DNA from: Sphingopyxis fribergensis
GTDB taxonomy: Bacteria; Pseudomonadota; Alphaproteobacteria; Sphingomonadales; Sphingomonadaceae
Direction: 5' to 3'
DNA length: 64,000 nt
Assembly (NCBI RefSeq): GCF_000803645.1
Contig: NZ_CP009122.1
Span: 2,704,501-2,768,500, forward strand
A program made the position numbers and the translations under genes. The stretch's first letter is position 1. Each line of letters opens with the position of its first letter. Shown here piece after piece: positions 1 through 8,585 of the stretch. The notes below the pieces were generated by a model. The model had not been told where the DNA came from. It did not search any database and saw only the letters and a program-made list of their open reading frames with translations.

Positions 1-1
1 C

Positions 2-436
2 GGCTTTGTCGACGCGATGGCGAAGTTCGCGGGAGTGCGAAATCCCGCGATCCTTCCGGGCGATTTTTCGGAAGAGAGCGGGCTGAAGGCGGCCGGGTTG
101 CTCGTGCAGGGGCAATTGCCCGTGGATGCGGTGTTTGCCGCGAACGACCAGATGGCGGTCGGACTGATCGCGGGACTTGCCGACTCGGGCAAGTCGGTGC
201 CGGGTGACGTCATGGTGGCAGGGTTTGACGACATCCCGCTCGCACGCCATCTCAATCCGTCGCTGACGACGATGCAGGTCCATATCGACCGGCTGGGGTC
301 GACCGCGATGATGATGCTGTTGCGCATCCTGCGCGGCGAGACGCTAGGCAGCGCGAGCGCGACGATCCTGACCCCGGCGCTGATTGCGCGCGGAACAACC
401 GTTGTGGCGGCGCAGGCGACGACGGCGCAGCCATGA
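2..436 (+). CDS. LacI-family transcriptional regulator, C-terminal part (5' end outside window)
   Basis: The reading frame is open from the window edge; the first complete codon is at base 2, so the N-terminal HTH lies upstream and is not seen. What remains is the end of a periplasmic-binding-protein-like sensor domain: a GFVDAM segment at the edge, then VDAVFAANDQMAVGL, then VMVAGFDDIPLARHLNPSLTT, the usual C-terminal signature of LacI/GalR regulators. It sits 16 bp ahead of an ABC sugar importer and a series of glycoside hydrolases on the same strand, so it probably controls that locus in response to a sugar ligand. The AACCGGTT-centred palindrome near 13320 is a plausible target. Family assignment is firm; the ligand is unknown. 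Confidence 0.9.
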   Translation, partial: GFVDAMAKFAGVRNPAILPGDFSEESGLKAAGLLVQGQLPVDAVFAANDQMAVGLIAGLADSGKSVPGDVMVAGFDDIPLARHLNPSLTTMQVHIDRLGSTAMMMLLRILRGETLGSASATILTPALIARGTTVVAAQATTAQP

Positions 437-452
437 CGTGCGTGGGCGCCCG

Positions 453-1721
453 ATGGAGGTGACGCGGCGCCAGATGACGGGCGCGCTCGCGGCGCTGCCC
501 CTGCTCCCGGCGCTTGCTGCGTGCAGTGCGCGCGGAGACGGCGCGCTGACCGTCTGGGCTATGGGCAATGAGGCGGCAAGCCTGCCCGAATTGCTGAAGG
601 TCATCGGCTGGCCGGCAAATGCGCCGGCGATCGAGGTTCAACCCTTGCCCTGGACCGCGGCGCACGAGAAATTGCTCACGGGCTTTGCCGGGGGATCGCT
701 GCCAACGGTCGGACAGGTCGGCAACAGCTGGATCGCCGAGCTGGCGGCGATCGGCGCGATTGCGCCGGTGCCCGATCGTGCGCTGGGGATGCTCGACGAC
801 CAGTTTGCCGCGGTGGTCGATACGAACCGCATCGGCGGGGTGGCGTGGGCAATCCCCTGGTACGTCGACACGCGGCTGCAATTTTACCGCAAGGATCTGT
901 TCACGCGCGCCGGATATGACGCGCCACCGGCCGACTGGGCCGGATGGAAGACGGCGCTGCACAAGGTGAAGCGTCAAGCCGGTGCGGGCAATTACGCCCT
1001 GCTCTACCCTCTCAACGAATATGAGCAGTTGACGACACTCGCGCTGTCGGCGGGCGCGCGGATGCTCCGCGACGATGGCGCGCGTGGTGCTTTTTCGGAC
1101 CCCGAATTCAAAGCCGCGCTCGCCTTTTACAAATCCCTGTTCGACGAAGGGTTGGCGCCGGTCGCGTCGATGGCGCAAATCTCCAACGTGTGGGACGAGT
1201 TCGCGAAGGGCTATTTCAGCCTTTTCCTCTCGGGCCCGTGGACGATCGGCGACCTGAACAGCCGTCTTGCGCCCGACATGCAAAACCATTGGGCGACCGC
1301 GCCCAACCCCGGCCCCGACAGCATCGGATCGGCCGCTCCCGGCGGATCGAGCCTCGTGGTGTTTGCGGGCAACGATCATGGCGATGCGGCTTGGGATCTG
1401 GTGTCGCGGCTGATGGCGCCCGCCGCGCAGCTGAAGTTCCAGCAAATCACCGGCGACTTGCCCGCACGGCGTTCGGTTTGGGCGAAAGCGGGGCTTGCGG
1501 GCGACCCGATCGTCGCGCCGTTCGCGACCCAGCTCGACCATGCCACCCCGCTGCCAAAGGTGCCCGAGTGGGAGCGCATCGTCACCGAGATGCAGATCGT
1601 CGCCGAACGCATGGTGCGCGGGCAGTATAGCGTCGACGAGGCGGCGAAAGAGATCGACGTTCGCGCCGACCGCCTGCTCGAAAAACGGCGCTGGATGCTG
1701 GAGAAAGGCCGCACGCGGTGA
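453..1721 (+). CDS. ABC transporter sugar-binding lipoprotein
   Basis: Extracytoplasmic solute-binding protein of the carbohydrate family 1 type (422 aa). The open frame extends upstream to 384, but those residues are Arg-rich and overlap the LacI gene. The ATG at 453 gives MEVTRRQMTG, a hydrophobic stretch and the lipobox LAAC, so this start is chosen. The twin Arg before the hydrophobic segment could allow Tat export. The mature part has typical features: TVWAMG near the N-terminus, a GNSWIAEL segment and WAIPWYVDTR. Its stop overlaps the next permease start by 4 nt (GTGA), which indicates one operon. It probably delivers a glucooligosaccharide to the two permeases. Binding specificity cannot be read from sequence. 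Confidence 0.9.
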   Translation: MEVTRRQMTGALAALPLLPALAACSARGDGALTVWAMGNEAASLPELLKVIGWPANAPAIEVQPLPWTAAHEKLLTGFAGGSLPTVGQVGNSWIAELAAIGAIAPVPDRALGMLDDQFAAVVDTNRIGGVAWAIPWYVDTRLQFYRKDLFTRAGYDAPPADWAGWKTALHKVKRQAGAGNYALLYPLNEYEQLTTLALSAGARMLRDDGARGAFSDPEFKAALAFYKSLFDEGLAPVASMAQISNVWDEFAKGYFSLFLSGPWTIGDLNSRLAPDMQNHWATAPNPGPDSIGSAAPGGSSLVVFAGNDHGDAAWDLVSRLMAPAAQLKFQQITGDLPARRSVWAKAGLAGDPIVAPFATQLDHATPLPKVPEWERIVTEMQIVAERMVRGQYSVDEAAKEIDVRADRLLEKRRWMLEKGRTR

Positions 1722-2614
1722 GCGCCGCTGGGCGGGTCAGCGAAGCGCGCGCGGGTTGGGCGATGTCGTCGCCCGCGCTCGCCGCCATTATCCTCTTCTT
1801 CGTCCTGCCTGCGATCGCGTCGCTGGCGTTGAGCTTTACCGACTTCGACATCTACGCACTCGCCGATATCGGCAATTTGCGCTTCGTTGGCTTCCAGAAT
1901 TACGAAAGACTGATCGGTAACCCGCTGTTCTGGAAAGCGGTCACGAACACCCTGCTTTTCGTCGGCTTCGGCGTGCCTTTCATTGTCGCACTGTCGCTGT
2001 TCGCGGCGATGCTCGTTAATTCGCGCTGGCTGAAATGGCGGCCGGTGTGGCGTGTCGCACTGTTCGCGCCCTATGTGACGACGCTCGTCGCGACCGCGGT
2101 GGTTTGGCGCTACCTCCTCCACACGCGATACGGCCTCGTCAATTATCTGCTGTCGCTATTCGGCATTGCGCCGATCGACTGGCTCGGCGATCCGCATGCG
2201 TCGCTGCCCGCGATCCTGATCTTCGTGGGGTGGAAGACCTTCGGCTATAATATGATCATCTTCCTCGCCGCGCTGCAGACGGTCCCGCGCGAACTCGACG
2301 AGGCGGCGCGGATCGACGGCGCGGGGTGGTTCACGCGCCTGCGCCATGTCATCCTGCCCGCGATTGCGCCCACGGTGCTGCTCGTATCGGTGCTGACGGT
2401 CGCGGGCATGTTCCAGCTGTTCGCCGAACCCTATGTGATGACGCAGGGTGGCCCCGCCCAGTCGACCGTTACCATCCTCTATTTCATGTACGAGGAAGGG
2501 TTCAAATGGTGGAACCTCGGATCGGGCGCGGCAGTCGCCTTCCTGCTGTTCCTGTGCATACTTGCGGTGACTTTGGTGCAATTGCGGCTCGCGAAACGGA
2601 GCGGTGCGATATGA
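1718..2614 (+). CDS. ABC sugar transporter permease (MalF/UgpA type)
   Basis: Inner-membrane permease of 298 aa, usual size for the MalF-like subunit of CUT1 importers, with six predicted membrane segments. The EAA loop that contacts the ATPase is visible as ELDEAARIDGAGWFTRLRHV about two thirds along. It starts with GTG overlapping the upstream stop (GTGA) and ends overlapping the next ATG (ATGA), so translation of the three transporter genes is coupled. No nucleotide-binding subunit gene follows; a shared ATPase elsewhere in the genome would be needed. Confidence 0.93.
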   Translation: MSAAGRVSEARAGWAMSSPALAAIILFFVLPAIASLALSFTDFDIYALADIGNLRFVGFQNYERLIGNPLFWKAVTNTLLFVGFGVPFIVALSLFAAMLVNSRWLKWRPVWRVALFAPYVTTLVATAVVWRYLLHTRYGLVNYLLSLFGIAPIDWLGDPHASLPAILIFVGWKTFGYNMIIFLAALQTVPRELDEAARIDGAGWFTRLRHVILPAIAPTVLLVSVLTVAGMFQLFAEPYVMTQGGPAQSTVTILYFMYEEGFKWWNLGSGAAVAFLLFLCILAVTLVQLRLAKRSGAI

Positions 2615-3426
2615 GCCTGCGCCGCTGGTCCGTGACCTTGCTCACCGCGTTCGTCGCGCTGCTGACCATCGCGCCCTTGCTGTGGATGCTTTCGGTCAGT
2701 TTCATGGCGCGCGGCGAAGCATCGGCATTCCCGCCGCCCTTGCTGCCGAGCGACCCCAGCCTCGACAATTACCGCATGTTGTTCGGCAGCTTCGGCATCG
2801 GCCGTTTCCTGCTCAACAGCCTGCTGATCTCTACACTCGCGACCGTCCTCGCGCTGCTTTTCACGATCCCGGCGGGATACGCCTTCGCCAAGCTGCGCTT
2901 CAAGGGCCGCGATGCGACCTTCCGCCTGCTCGTCGCGGCGCTCGTGGTGCCGGGGCAGATCGGGATGCTGCCCTTGTTCCTCGAACTCAAGGCGATGGGG
3001 CTCGTCAACAGCTATGCCGGCGCGCTGGTGCCGTGGCTCGCGGGCATTTTCGGCATCTTCCTCGTCCGCCAATATTGCCTGGCGATCCCCGACGAGATGC
3101 TCGAGGCGGCGCGGATCGATGGCGCGAGCGAAGCGCAGATCCTCCGCCGCATCGTGCTGCCGATCCTCACGCCGATCATCGTCACGCTGGCGCTTTTCGT
3201 TTTCCTCGGCAGCTGGAACGATTTCATGTGGCCGCTGATCATCCTCGCCGACCAGGACCTCTACACGCTGCCTGTCGCGCTCGCCGCGATGAGCCGCCAG
3301 CATGTGCAGGACAATGAGCTGATGATGGCAGGCGCAGTCATCACGACCCTGCCCGTGCTGATCCTCTTCCTTGCGCTTCAACGCTTTTACCTCACCGGCC
3401 TCCTGAGCGGGAGCGTCAAGGGATGA
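2611..3426 (+). CDS. ABC sugar transporter permease (MalG/UgpE type)
   Basis: Second permease of the CUT1 importer, 271 aa. The frame is open upstream to 2326, but the ATG at 2611 (MSLRRWSV) overlaps the MalF-like stop by 4 nt and begins directly before the first membrane segment, so it is the start. The EAA loop is MLEAARIDGASEAQILRRIV and the C-terminal end GLLSGSVKG is characteristic of MalG-like proteins. It pairs with the upstream permease to form the membrane pore for the sugar imported by the lipoprotein at 453-1721. Confidence 0.93.
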   Translation: MSLRRWSVTLLTAFVALLTIAPLLWMLSVSFMARGEASAFPPPLLPSDPSLDNYRMLFGSFGIGRFLLNSLLISTLATVLALLFTIPAGYAFAKLRFKGRDATFRLLVAALVVPGQIGMLPLFLELKAMGLVNSYAGALVPWLAGIFGIFLVRQYCLAIPDEMLEAARIDGASEAQILRRIVLPILTPIIVTLALFVFLGSWNDFMWPLIILADQDLYTLPVALAAMSRQHVQDNELMMAGAVITTLPVLILFLALQRFYLTGLLSGSVKG

Positions 3427-3449
3427 CCTCTTCAACCAAGGACAGACAT

Positions 3450-4202
3450 ATGAGATATTGGACTGCGGCGCTGCTGGGGCTTGCCCTCGTGGCCTCGCCC
3501 GTCGCCGCAAAAACCAAGCTCGTTCCGGTCGAAGGGCAGACGCCGCAGCAGCCGATCGAGGCGGGCAATTATCCCTATCAGCTATTCGTGCCGAAGGGCT
3601 ATTTGACCGACACGGCGAAGCAATATCCGCTGCTGATCTTCCTCCACGGATCGGGCGAGCGCGGCGACGATGTTGCGAAGGTCAAGGTCCACGGCCCGCC
3701 GAAGGTCGCCGAACGCGACCCCGCCTTCCCCTTCCTCACCGTGTCGCCTCTGCTCGGCGCCGATCAGGATTGGGACATCGCCAAGCTCGACGAGCTGGTC
3801 GACCATATCGCAAAGAATTATCGCATTGATCCCGCACGCGTTTACCTGACTGGCCTCAGCCGTGGCGGCCATGCGAGCTGGCGCTGGGCGATTGCCGAGC
3901 CCAAGCGCTTCGCGGCGGTGGCTGCAGTCGCGGGGCGCGGCAATCCGGGGGAAGCGTGCCGGTTGATGGACCTGCCCGTCTGGGCCTTCCACGGCGACCG
4001 CGACGACGTCGTCGCGCCCGAAGGCAGCTTTGCCATGGCGCGCGCGATCCGCGCGTGCGGCGGCCGCAAGGTCCGCCTGACCATCTATCCCGACCTTGGC
4101 CACAATGCCTGGGATCCCGCCTATGACGACCCGGCGCTTTACGCCTGGTTGCTCGAACAAAAGCTCCCCTCCGCAACGATCACCAACAAGGACAAAAAAT
4201 GA
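3450..4202 (+). CDS. secreted alpha/beta-hydrolase, carbohydrate-esterase-like
   Basis: Exported serine hydrolase of 250 aa. The ATG at 3450 is preferred over 3423 because AAGGA lies 7 nt upstream and the protein then opens with a clean signal peptide (MRYWTAALLGLALVASPVAA). The mature part shows an oxyanion region FLHGSGERGD (about 64-73), the nucleophile elbow GLSRGG with Ser137, a probable acid in HGDRDD (183-186) and the catalytic His in DLGHNAW (His218). The fold resembles polyhydroxybutyrate-depolymerase/phospholipase-carboxylesterase relatives often found in polysaccharide loci. Its position between a sugar importer and GH1 suggests it removes acyl decorations from an oligosaccharide. 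Substrate is inferred only. Confidence 0.8.
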   Translation: MRYWTAALLGLALVASPVAAKTKLVPVEGQTPQQPIEAGNYPYQLFVPKGYLTDTAKQYPLLIFLHGSGERGDDVAKVKVHGPPKVAERDPAFPFLTVSPLLGADQDWDIAKLDELVDHIAKNYRIDPARVYLTGLSRGGHASWRWAIAEPKRFAAVAAVAGRGNPGEACRLMDLPVWAFHGDRDDVVAPEGSFAMARAIRACGGRKVRLTIYPDLGHNAWDPAYDDPALYAWLLEQKLPSATITNKDKK

Positions 4203-5545
4203 GCAAGAGTGTCTTCCCCGACGATTTCCTGTGGGGCGCGGCGACCGCCGCCTATCAGATCGAAGGATCGCCGCTCGCCGATGGCGCGGGCGCGAGCATC
4301 TGGCAGCGGTTCAGCCACGATCCGCGGCTGATGGCGGTCAAGGGCGACACCGGCGACTTCGCCTGCGACCATTATAACCGCATGCCCGCCGATGTCGCGC
4401 TGATGAAGGAACTGGGGCTGAAAGCCTATCGCTTCAGCGTCAACTGGGGCCGCGTGCTGCCCGAAGGAATCGGGCGCGTGAACGAACCGGGGCTCGATTT
4501 CTACGAGCGCCTCGTCGACGAATTGCTCAAGAACGACATCGAACCGCTGCTGACGCTGCACCATTGGGATTTGCCCGTCGCGCTCGACGACAAGGGCGGC
4601 TGGCTTAACCGCGATATCGCCGGCTGGTTCGCCGACTATGGTTCGGTGATGTACCGCCGCCTCGACGGGCGCGTGAAGAAATGGGTGACGCTCAACGAAC
4701 CGTGGGTGATTACCGACGGCGGCTACCTCCACGGGGCGCTCGCCCCCGGCCACCGCAACCTGTTCGAAACGCCGATCGCGAGCCACAATCTGATGCGCGC
4801 GCACGGCGCCGCGGTCGAGGCGTATCGCAGCGAAGGCGCGCACGAAATCGGCCTCGTCGTCAACATCGAGCCCAAATATCCGGCGAGCGACAGCGCGGAA
4901 GACGTCGCCGCAACCGCGCGCGCGCATGCCTATATGAACCGCCAGTATCTCGACCCGGCGCTGAAGGGCAGCTACCCGGCCGAACTCGCAGAGATATTCG
5001 GCGAAGCCTGGCCCCAATGGTCCGCCGACGACCTGAAGGCGATCAATCAGCCGGTCGATTTCATCGGCATCAATTACTACACGCGCAACGTCGTCAAGGC
5101 CGACCCGAACCAGTGGCCCGTCGGCGCCTCGCCGGTGAAACAGAATGCCACGCATACGACGACCGATTGGGAGGTCTACCCGCCCGCGCTGACCGACACG
5201 CTCGTCTGGTTCCGCGACACCTATGGCGACATCCCCGTCTATATCACCGAAAATGGCGCTGCCTTTTACGACCCACCGCAAGCCGGCCCCGACGGGATCG
5301 ACGATCCGCTACGCTGCGATTATCTTCGCACGCATATTTCAGCGATCGGCGACGCAATCAAAAAGGGCGTCGACGTGCGCGGCTATATGGCGTGGTCGCT
5401 GCTCGACAATCTCGAATGGTCGCTGGGCTTTTCGAAGCGTTTCGGTATCGTCCATGTCGATTATGAAACACAGGTCCGCACGCCTAAACGCAGCGCGCGT
5501 TTTTACAGCAGCGTGATTGCAGCCAATGGAGGGAACCTCGGATGA
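4199..5545 (+). CDS. GH1 beta-glucosidase
   Basis: Family 1 retaining beta-glycosidase, 448 aa, the normal length. The N-terminal FLWGAATAAYQIEG motif, acid/base Glu in TLNEPW (about E167) and nucleophile Glu in YITENG (about E351) are all present, as is the aglycone-side ARG-like SVNWGRVLPEG. There is no signal peptide, so it is cytoplasmic and would hydrolyse beta-linked disaccharides imported by the ABC transporter. It starts 4 nt before the esterase stop (ATGA) with an AAGGA Shine-Dalgarno, and overlaps the next gene in the same way. Glucosidase is the likely activity; beta-galactosidase or beta-fucosidase side activity is common in GH1. Confidence 0.93.
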   Translation: MSKSVFPDDFLWGAATAAYQIEGSPLADGAGASIWQRFSHDPRLMAVKGDTGDFACDHYNRMPADVALMKELGLKAYRFSVNWGRVLPEGIGRVNEPGLDFYERLVDELLKNDIEPLLTLHHWDLPVALDDKGGWLNRDIAGWFADYGSVMYRRLDGRVKKWVTLNEPWVITDGGYLHGALAPGHRNLFETPIASHNLMRAHGAAVEAYRSEGAHEIGLVVNIEPKYPASDSAEDVAATARAHAYMNRQYLDPALKGSYPAELAEIFGEAWPQWSADDLKAINQPVDFIGINYYTRNVVKADPNQWPVGASPVKQNATHTTTDWEVYPPALTDTLVWFRDTYGDIPVYITENGAAFYDPPQAGPDGIDDPLRCDYLRTHISAIGDAIKKGVDVRGYMAWSLLDNLEWSLGFSKRFGIVHVDYETQVRTPKRSARFYSSVIAANGGNLG

Positions 5546-6414
5546 CCCGCAAAGTCCTGGCTCTCGCGGCGGCGCTGCTTGCCCTGCCCGCCGCGGCAAA
5601 AGAGCGTGCCGACCATTATGAGGCGATGACCTACAACATCCGGCTCGACGTCGCCTCGGACGGCGACAATGCCTGGCCGCACCGGCGGAGCGCACTGACC
5701 GGCCTTGTCGCTTATTACGCTCCTGACCTGGTCGGCATGCAGGAAGTGCTGCTGAACCAGAAGCAGGCCGTCGAGGCCGACCTTCCCGCATATCAATTCG
5801 TCGGCGTCGCGCGCGACGACGGCAAGGACAAGGGCGAGTTTTCGCCGCTGGGTTTCCGCCGCGAACGCTTCGACTTGGTCGCCTCGGGTACTTTCTGGCT
5901 GTCGCCGACGCCCGACGCCCCAAGCAAGGGCTGGGACGCTGCGCTCCCGCGCATCGCGAGCTGGGCACGGCTGAAGGACAAGGCTTCGCAGCATATGCTG
6001 CTGGTCGTGAACACCCATTTCGATCATATAGGCACGACAGCGCGGATCGAAAGCGCGAAACAGATTCGCCGCTGGATCGGCGACAATCGCAAGGCCGGGG
6101 AAACGGTGGTGCTGATGGGCGATTTCAACAGTCCGGCGACCAGCCCCGCGCATGGCGCGATCGTGGGCGACGCGCCAGGTCAGATTGCCTTGCACGATAC
6201 GCTGACGATCAGCCGCACCCCGCATTTCGGACCACTCGGCACCTTCACCGGTTTCAAGATCGAACAGCTCGACCCGAGTCCGATCGACCATATCTTCGTC
6301 GGTGACGGCGTTGCGGTGCTGCGCCACGCGACGCTGACGCAGCAAACCGGCGGGCGCCTGCCGTCCGATCATTATCCGGTGCTCGCCGACCTCTGCGTCG
6401 GCAAGGGCTGCTGA
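5542..6414 (+). CDS. secreted endonuclease/exonuclease/phosphatase-family protein
   Basis: A 290-aa member of the EEP (DNase I-like) metal-dependent phosphodiesterase superfamily with a signal peptide (MTRKVLALAAALLALPAAA). Landmarks are MTYNIRLD at the start of the fold, the metal-binding Glu in GMQEVL, NTHFDH, the catalytic LMGDFNSP and the terminal SDHYPV with the conserved Asp-His pair. Members of this clade frequently sit in glycoside hydrolase operons, and their real substrate is often not nucleic acid. Here it is translationally coupled to GH1 (4-nt overlap) and lies 2 nt before GH2. A role in removing a phosphodiester-linked substituent from a glucan would fit the context, but that is a hypothesis. 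Confidence 0.85.
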   Translation: MTRKVLALAAALLALPAAAKERADHYEAMTYNIRLDVASDGDNAWPHRRSALTGLVAYYAPDLVGMQEVLLNQKQAVEADLPAYQFVGVARDDGKDKGEFSPLGFRRERFDLVASGTFWLSPTPDAPSKGWDAALPRIASWARLKDKASQHMLLVVNTHFDHIGTTARIESAKQIRRWIGDNRKAGETVVLMGDFNSPATSPAHGAIVGDAPGQIALHDTLTISRTPHFGPLGTFTGFKIEQLDPSPIDHIFVGDGVAVLRHATLTQQTGGRLPSDHYPVLADLCVGKGC

Positions 6415-6416
6415 GA

Positions 6417-8585
6417 ATGCGATGGGGGCTGGCAGCGCTGCTTGCGGTGCTGCTGGCTGCTTGTTCGACCAACCCTGCTCCTGCGCCGTCACCCGCCGCC
6501 CCGGTCGCGGCGCGAACCGCTACCCAGCTGACGACGGGCTGGCAGTTCCGTTTCGACGATAGCCTGACTCCCGAAGCCGCAGCGGCGCTGGCAGATGCAG
6601 ATTGGCAGACGGTTGCCCTGCCCCACACATGGAACCGGCTGGGCGAATATCGCGTCGGTCGCACCGGCGCGACCGACAACCGGCAGGGCAAGGGCTGGTA
6701 TCGCCTCCGCCTCGACGGCTCGACCTTGCCTGCAGGCAAGCGTCACGTCATCGAATTCGACGCCGTCGGCAATCTCGCCGACCTGTGGGTGGGCGGCCGC
6801 CATGTCGGCAGCCACGCCGGCGCCTTTTCTCGCTTCCGCTTCGACCTCACCGATTTCCTCGACAAGGCGGGACCGAACACCATCCTGCTGCGCGCCGACA
6901 ACAGCGCGCCCATAGCAGGCAGCACGACGCAGCATATCGTCCCGCTTGACGGCGATTTCTTTATCCATGGCGGCATTTACCGCCCCGCGCGTCTGCTTCA
7001 TGTTGCGCCAAGCCACATCGCGCTCGACGACCATGGTGGACCGGGGGTGTATGCGACGCCGACCATCGTGGGCGGCGCGGGCAAGCTTGCGGTGCGCGTA
7101 AAGCTGACCGGAGCAACTGCGGGACAGAGCCTTGTCGCGGTTCTCCGCGATGGCGCGGGACGAACGGTGGCCGAAGGCACAATGCCGCTCACGGCGCAAC
7201 AGGGCGAGGCTAGTTTAAGGCTCGACGTTGCTGCACCCCGGCGCTGGAACGGGCGCCCCGACCCCTATCTTTATCGCCTCGAAACCCGGCTGGCGGACGG
7301 CCGCGGCGCGGTCGACAGCGTCACCGTCCCCGTCGGCTTTCGCGAATTCCGTGTCGATCCGGCCAACGGTTTTTACCTCAACGGCAAGCACCTCCCGCTC
7401 CACGGCGTGTCGCGGCACCAGGATTATCTGGGCAAAGGCTGGGCCCTCGCGCCCGAGGATCATGCGCGCGACATGGCGCTGATCGCCGAAATGGGCGCGA
7501 ACACCGTGCGCTTTGCGCATTACCAGCACGCGTCGGACTGGTTCGACCTTGCCGATCGCACTGGCATGATCGTCTGGGCCGAAGTGCCCTTCGTCAACCG
7601 GCCATCGAACGACGGCACGCCGGGATCGCCAGAACTGGTCGCCAACGCAAAGGCGCAGATGATCGAGCTGATCCGCCAGAATTACAACCATCCGTCGGTC
7701 GTCACCTGGGGGATCGGAAACGAGGTCGATCTCGACGTCGTGACGGGGCGAGCTCCCCCCGCCACCGATGCGCGCCCGCTGCTGCGCGAACTCAATGCGC
7801 TATCGAAGGCCGAGGACCCGACGCGGCCGACCGTGCTTGCCGATTGCTGCGAAGCGACGCACGAGGGCGCGGTTCCCGCCAGCGAACGGCCGCGCCAGCC
7901 GGTGCTGACCGGGATATCCGACCTGATGGGCTATAATCGCTATTATGGCTGGTATTACCGCGAGATTGGCGACCTTGGCCCGCATCTCGACCGGATGCAC
8001 GCGCGCTATCCGGCGATCCCGATTTCGATCAGCGAATATGGCGCCGGAGGCGCGCTCAGCCAGCATGTCGAGGATGGCGCAACGCACAAGATCGCGCACG
8101 CCAGCCGCATGCATCCCGAAGAGTTCCAGAACTGGTATCACGAGCAAAGCTGGCCACAGCTCCGCGATCGCCCCTATCTTTGGGCCAACTGGATCTGGAA
8201 CATGTTCGATTTCTCGTCGAAGATCCGGCAGGAGGGCGACGCCACCGACATCAACGACAAGGGTCTCGTGACCTACGACCGCAAGGTCAAAAAGGATGCT
8301 TTCTTCTATTACAAAGCCGAGTGGTCGACCGAACCGGTGGTCCATATCACCAGCCGCCGTTGGATGGTGCGCAGCGACCCGCTGACGAAGATCAGAGTTT
8401 ACAGCAATGCGCCCGCCGTCGCGGTGACTCTAAACGGCAAACCGCTCGGAAACATCGCCTGCGTGGAGAGCATCTGCGAGATCAAGGACGTCGGCCTGAC
8501 GCCCGGCGCGAACCGCGTTGTCGCCACCGCGCGCTTCGACGGCAGGGATGTGAGCGACAACGTCGAATGGACGTTGACGCCCTAA
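6417..8585 (+). CDS. GH2 beta-glycosidase lipoprotein
   Basis: Family 2 glycoside hydrolase, 722 aa, with a lipoprotein signal (LLAACSTN, Cys at residue 16). It shows the order sugar-binding jelly roll (about 40-195), immunoglobulin-like sandwich (200-305) and TIM barrel (from about 315). Acid/base Glu is in WGIGNEVD (E436) and the nucleophile in ISISEYGAGG (E540). A short C-terminal Ig-like domain follows. Annotation pipelines would call this beta-galactosidase or beta-glucuronidase; in this beta-glucan setting the sugar specificity is open. It ends immediately against the convergent GH144 gene, stop codon to stop codon. Confidence 0.9.
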   Translation: MRWGLAALLAVLLAACSTNPAPAPSPAAPVAARTATQLTTGWQFRFDDSLTPEAAAALADADWQTVALPHTWNRLGEYRVGRTGATDNRQGKGWYRLRLDGSTLPAGKRHVIEFDAVGNLADLWVGGRHVGSHAGAFSRFRFDLTDFLDKAGPNTILLRADNSAPIAGSTTQHIVPLDGDFFIHGGIYRPARLLHVAPSHIALDDHGGPGVYATPTIVGGAGKLAVRVKLTGATAGQSLVAVLRDGAGRTVAEGTMPLTAQQGEASLRLDVAAPRRWNGRPDPYLYRLETRLADGRGAVDSVTVPVGFREFRVDPANGFYLNGKHLPLHGVSRHQDYLGKGWALAPEDHARDMALIAEMGANTVRFAHYQHASDWFDLADRTGMIVWAEVPFVNRPSNDGTPGSPELVANAKAQMIELIRQNYNHPSVVTWGIGNEVDLDVVTGRAPPATDARPLLRELNALSKAEDPTRPTVLADCCEATHEGAVPASERPRQPVLTGISDLMGYNRYYGWYYREIGDLGPHLDRMHARYPAIPISISEYGAGGALSQHVEDGATHKIAHASRMHPEEFQNWYHEQSWPQLRDRPYLWANWIWNMFDFSSKIRQEGDATDINDKGLVTYDRKVKKDAFFYYKAEWSTEPVVHITSRRWMVRSDPLTKIRVYSNAPAVAVTLNGKPLGNIACVESICEIKDVGLTPGANRVVATARFDGRDVSDNVEWTLTP

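Noticed and set aside
252..1541. 429-aa minus-strand open frame
   Set aside because: Antisense to the ABC binding protein; Arg-rich with no family features, an effect of high GC.
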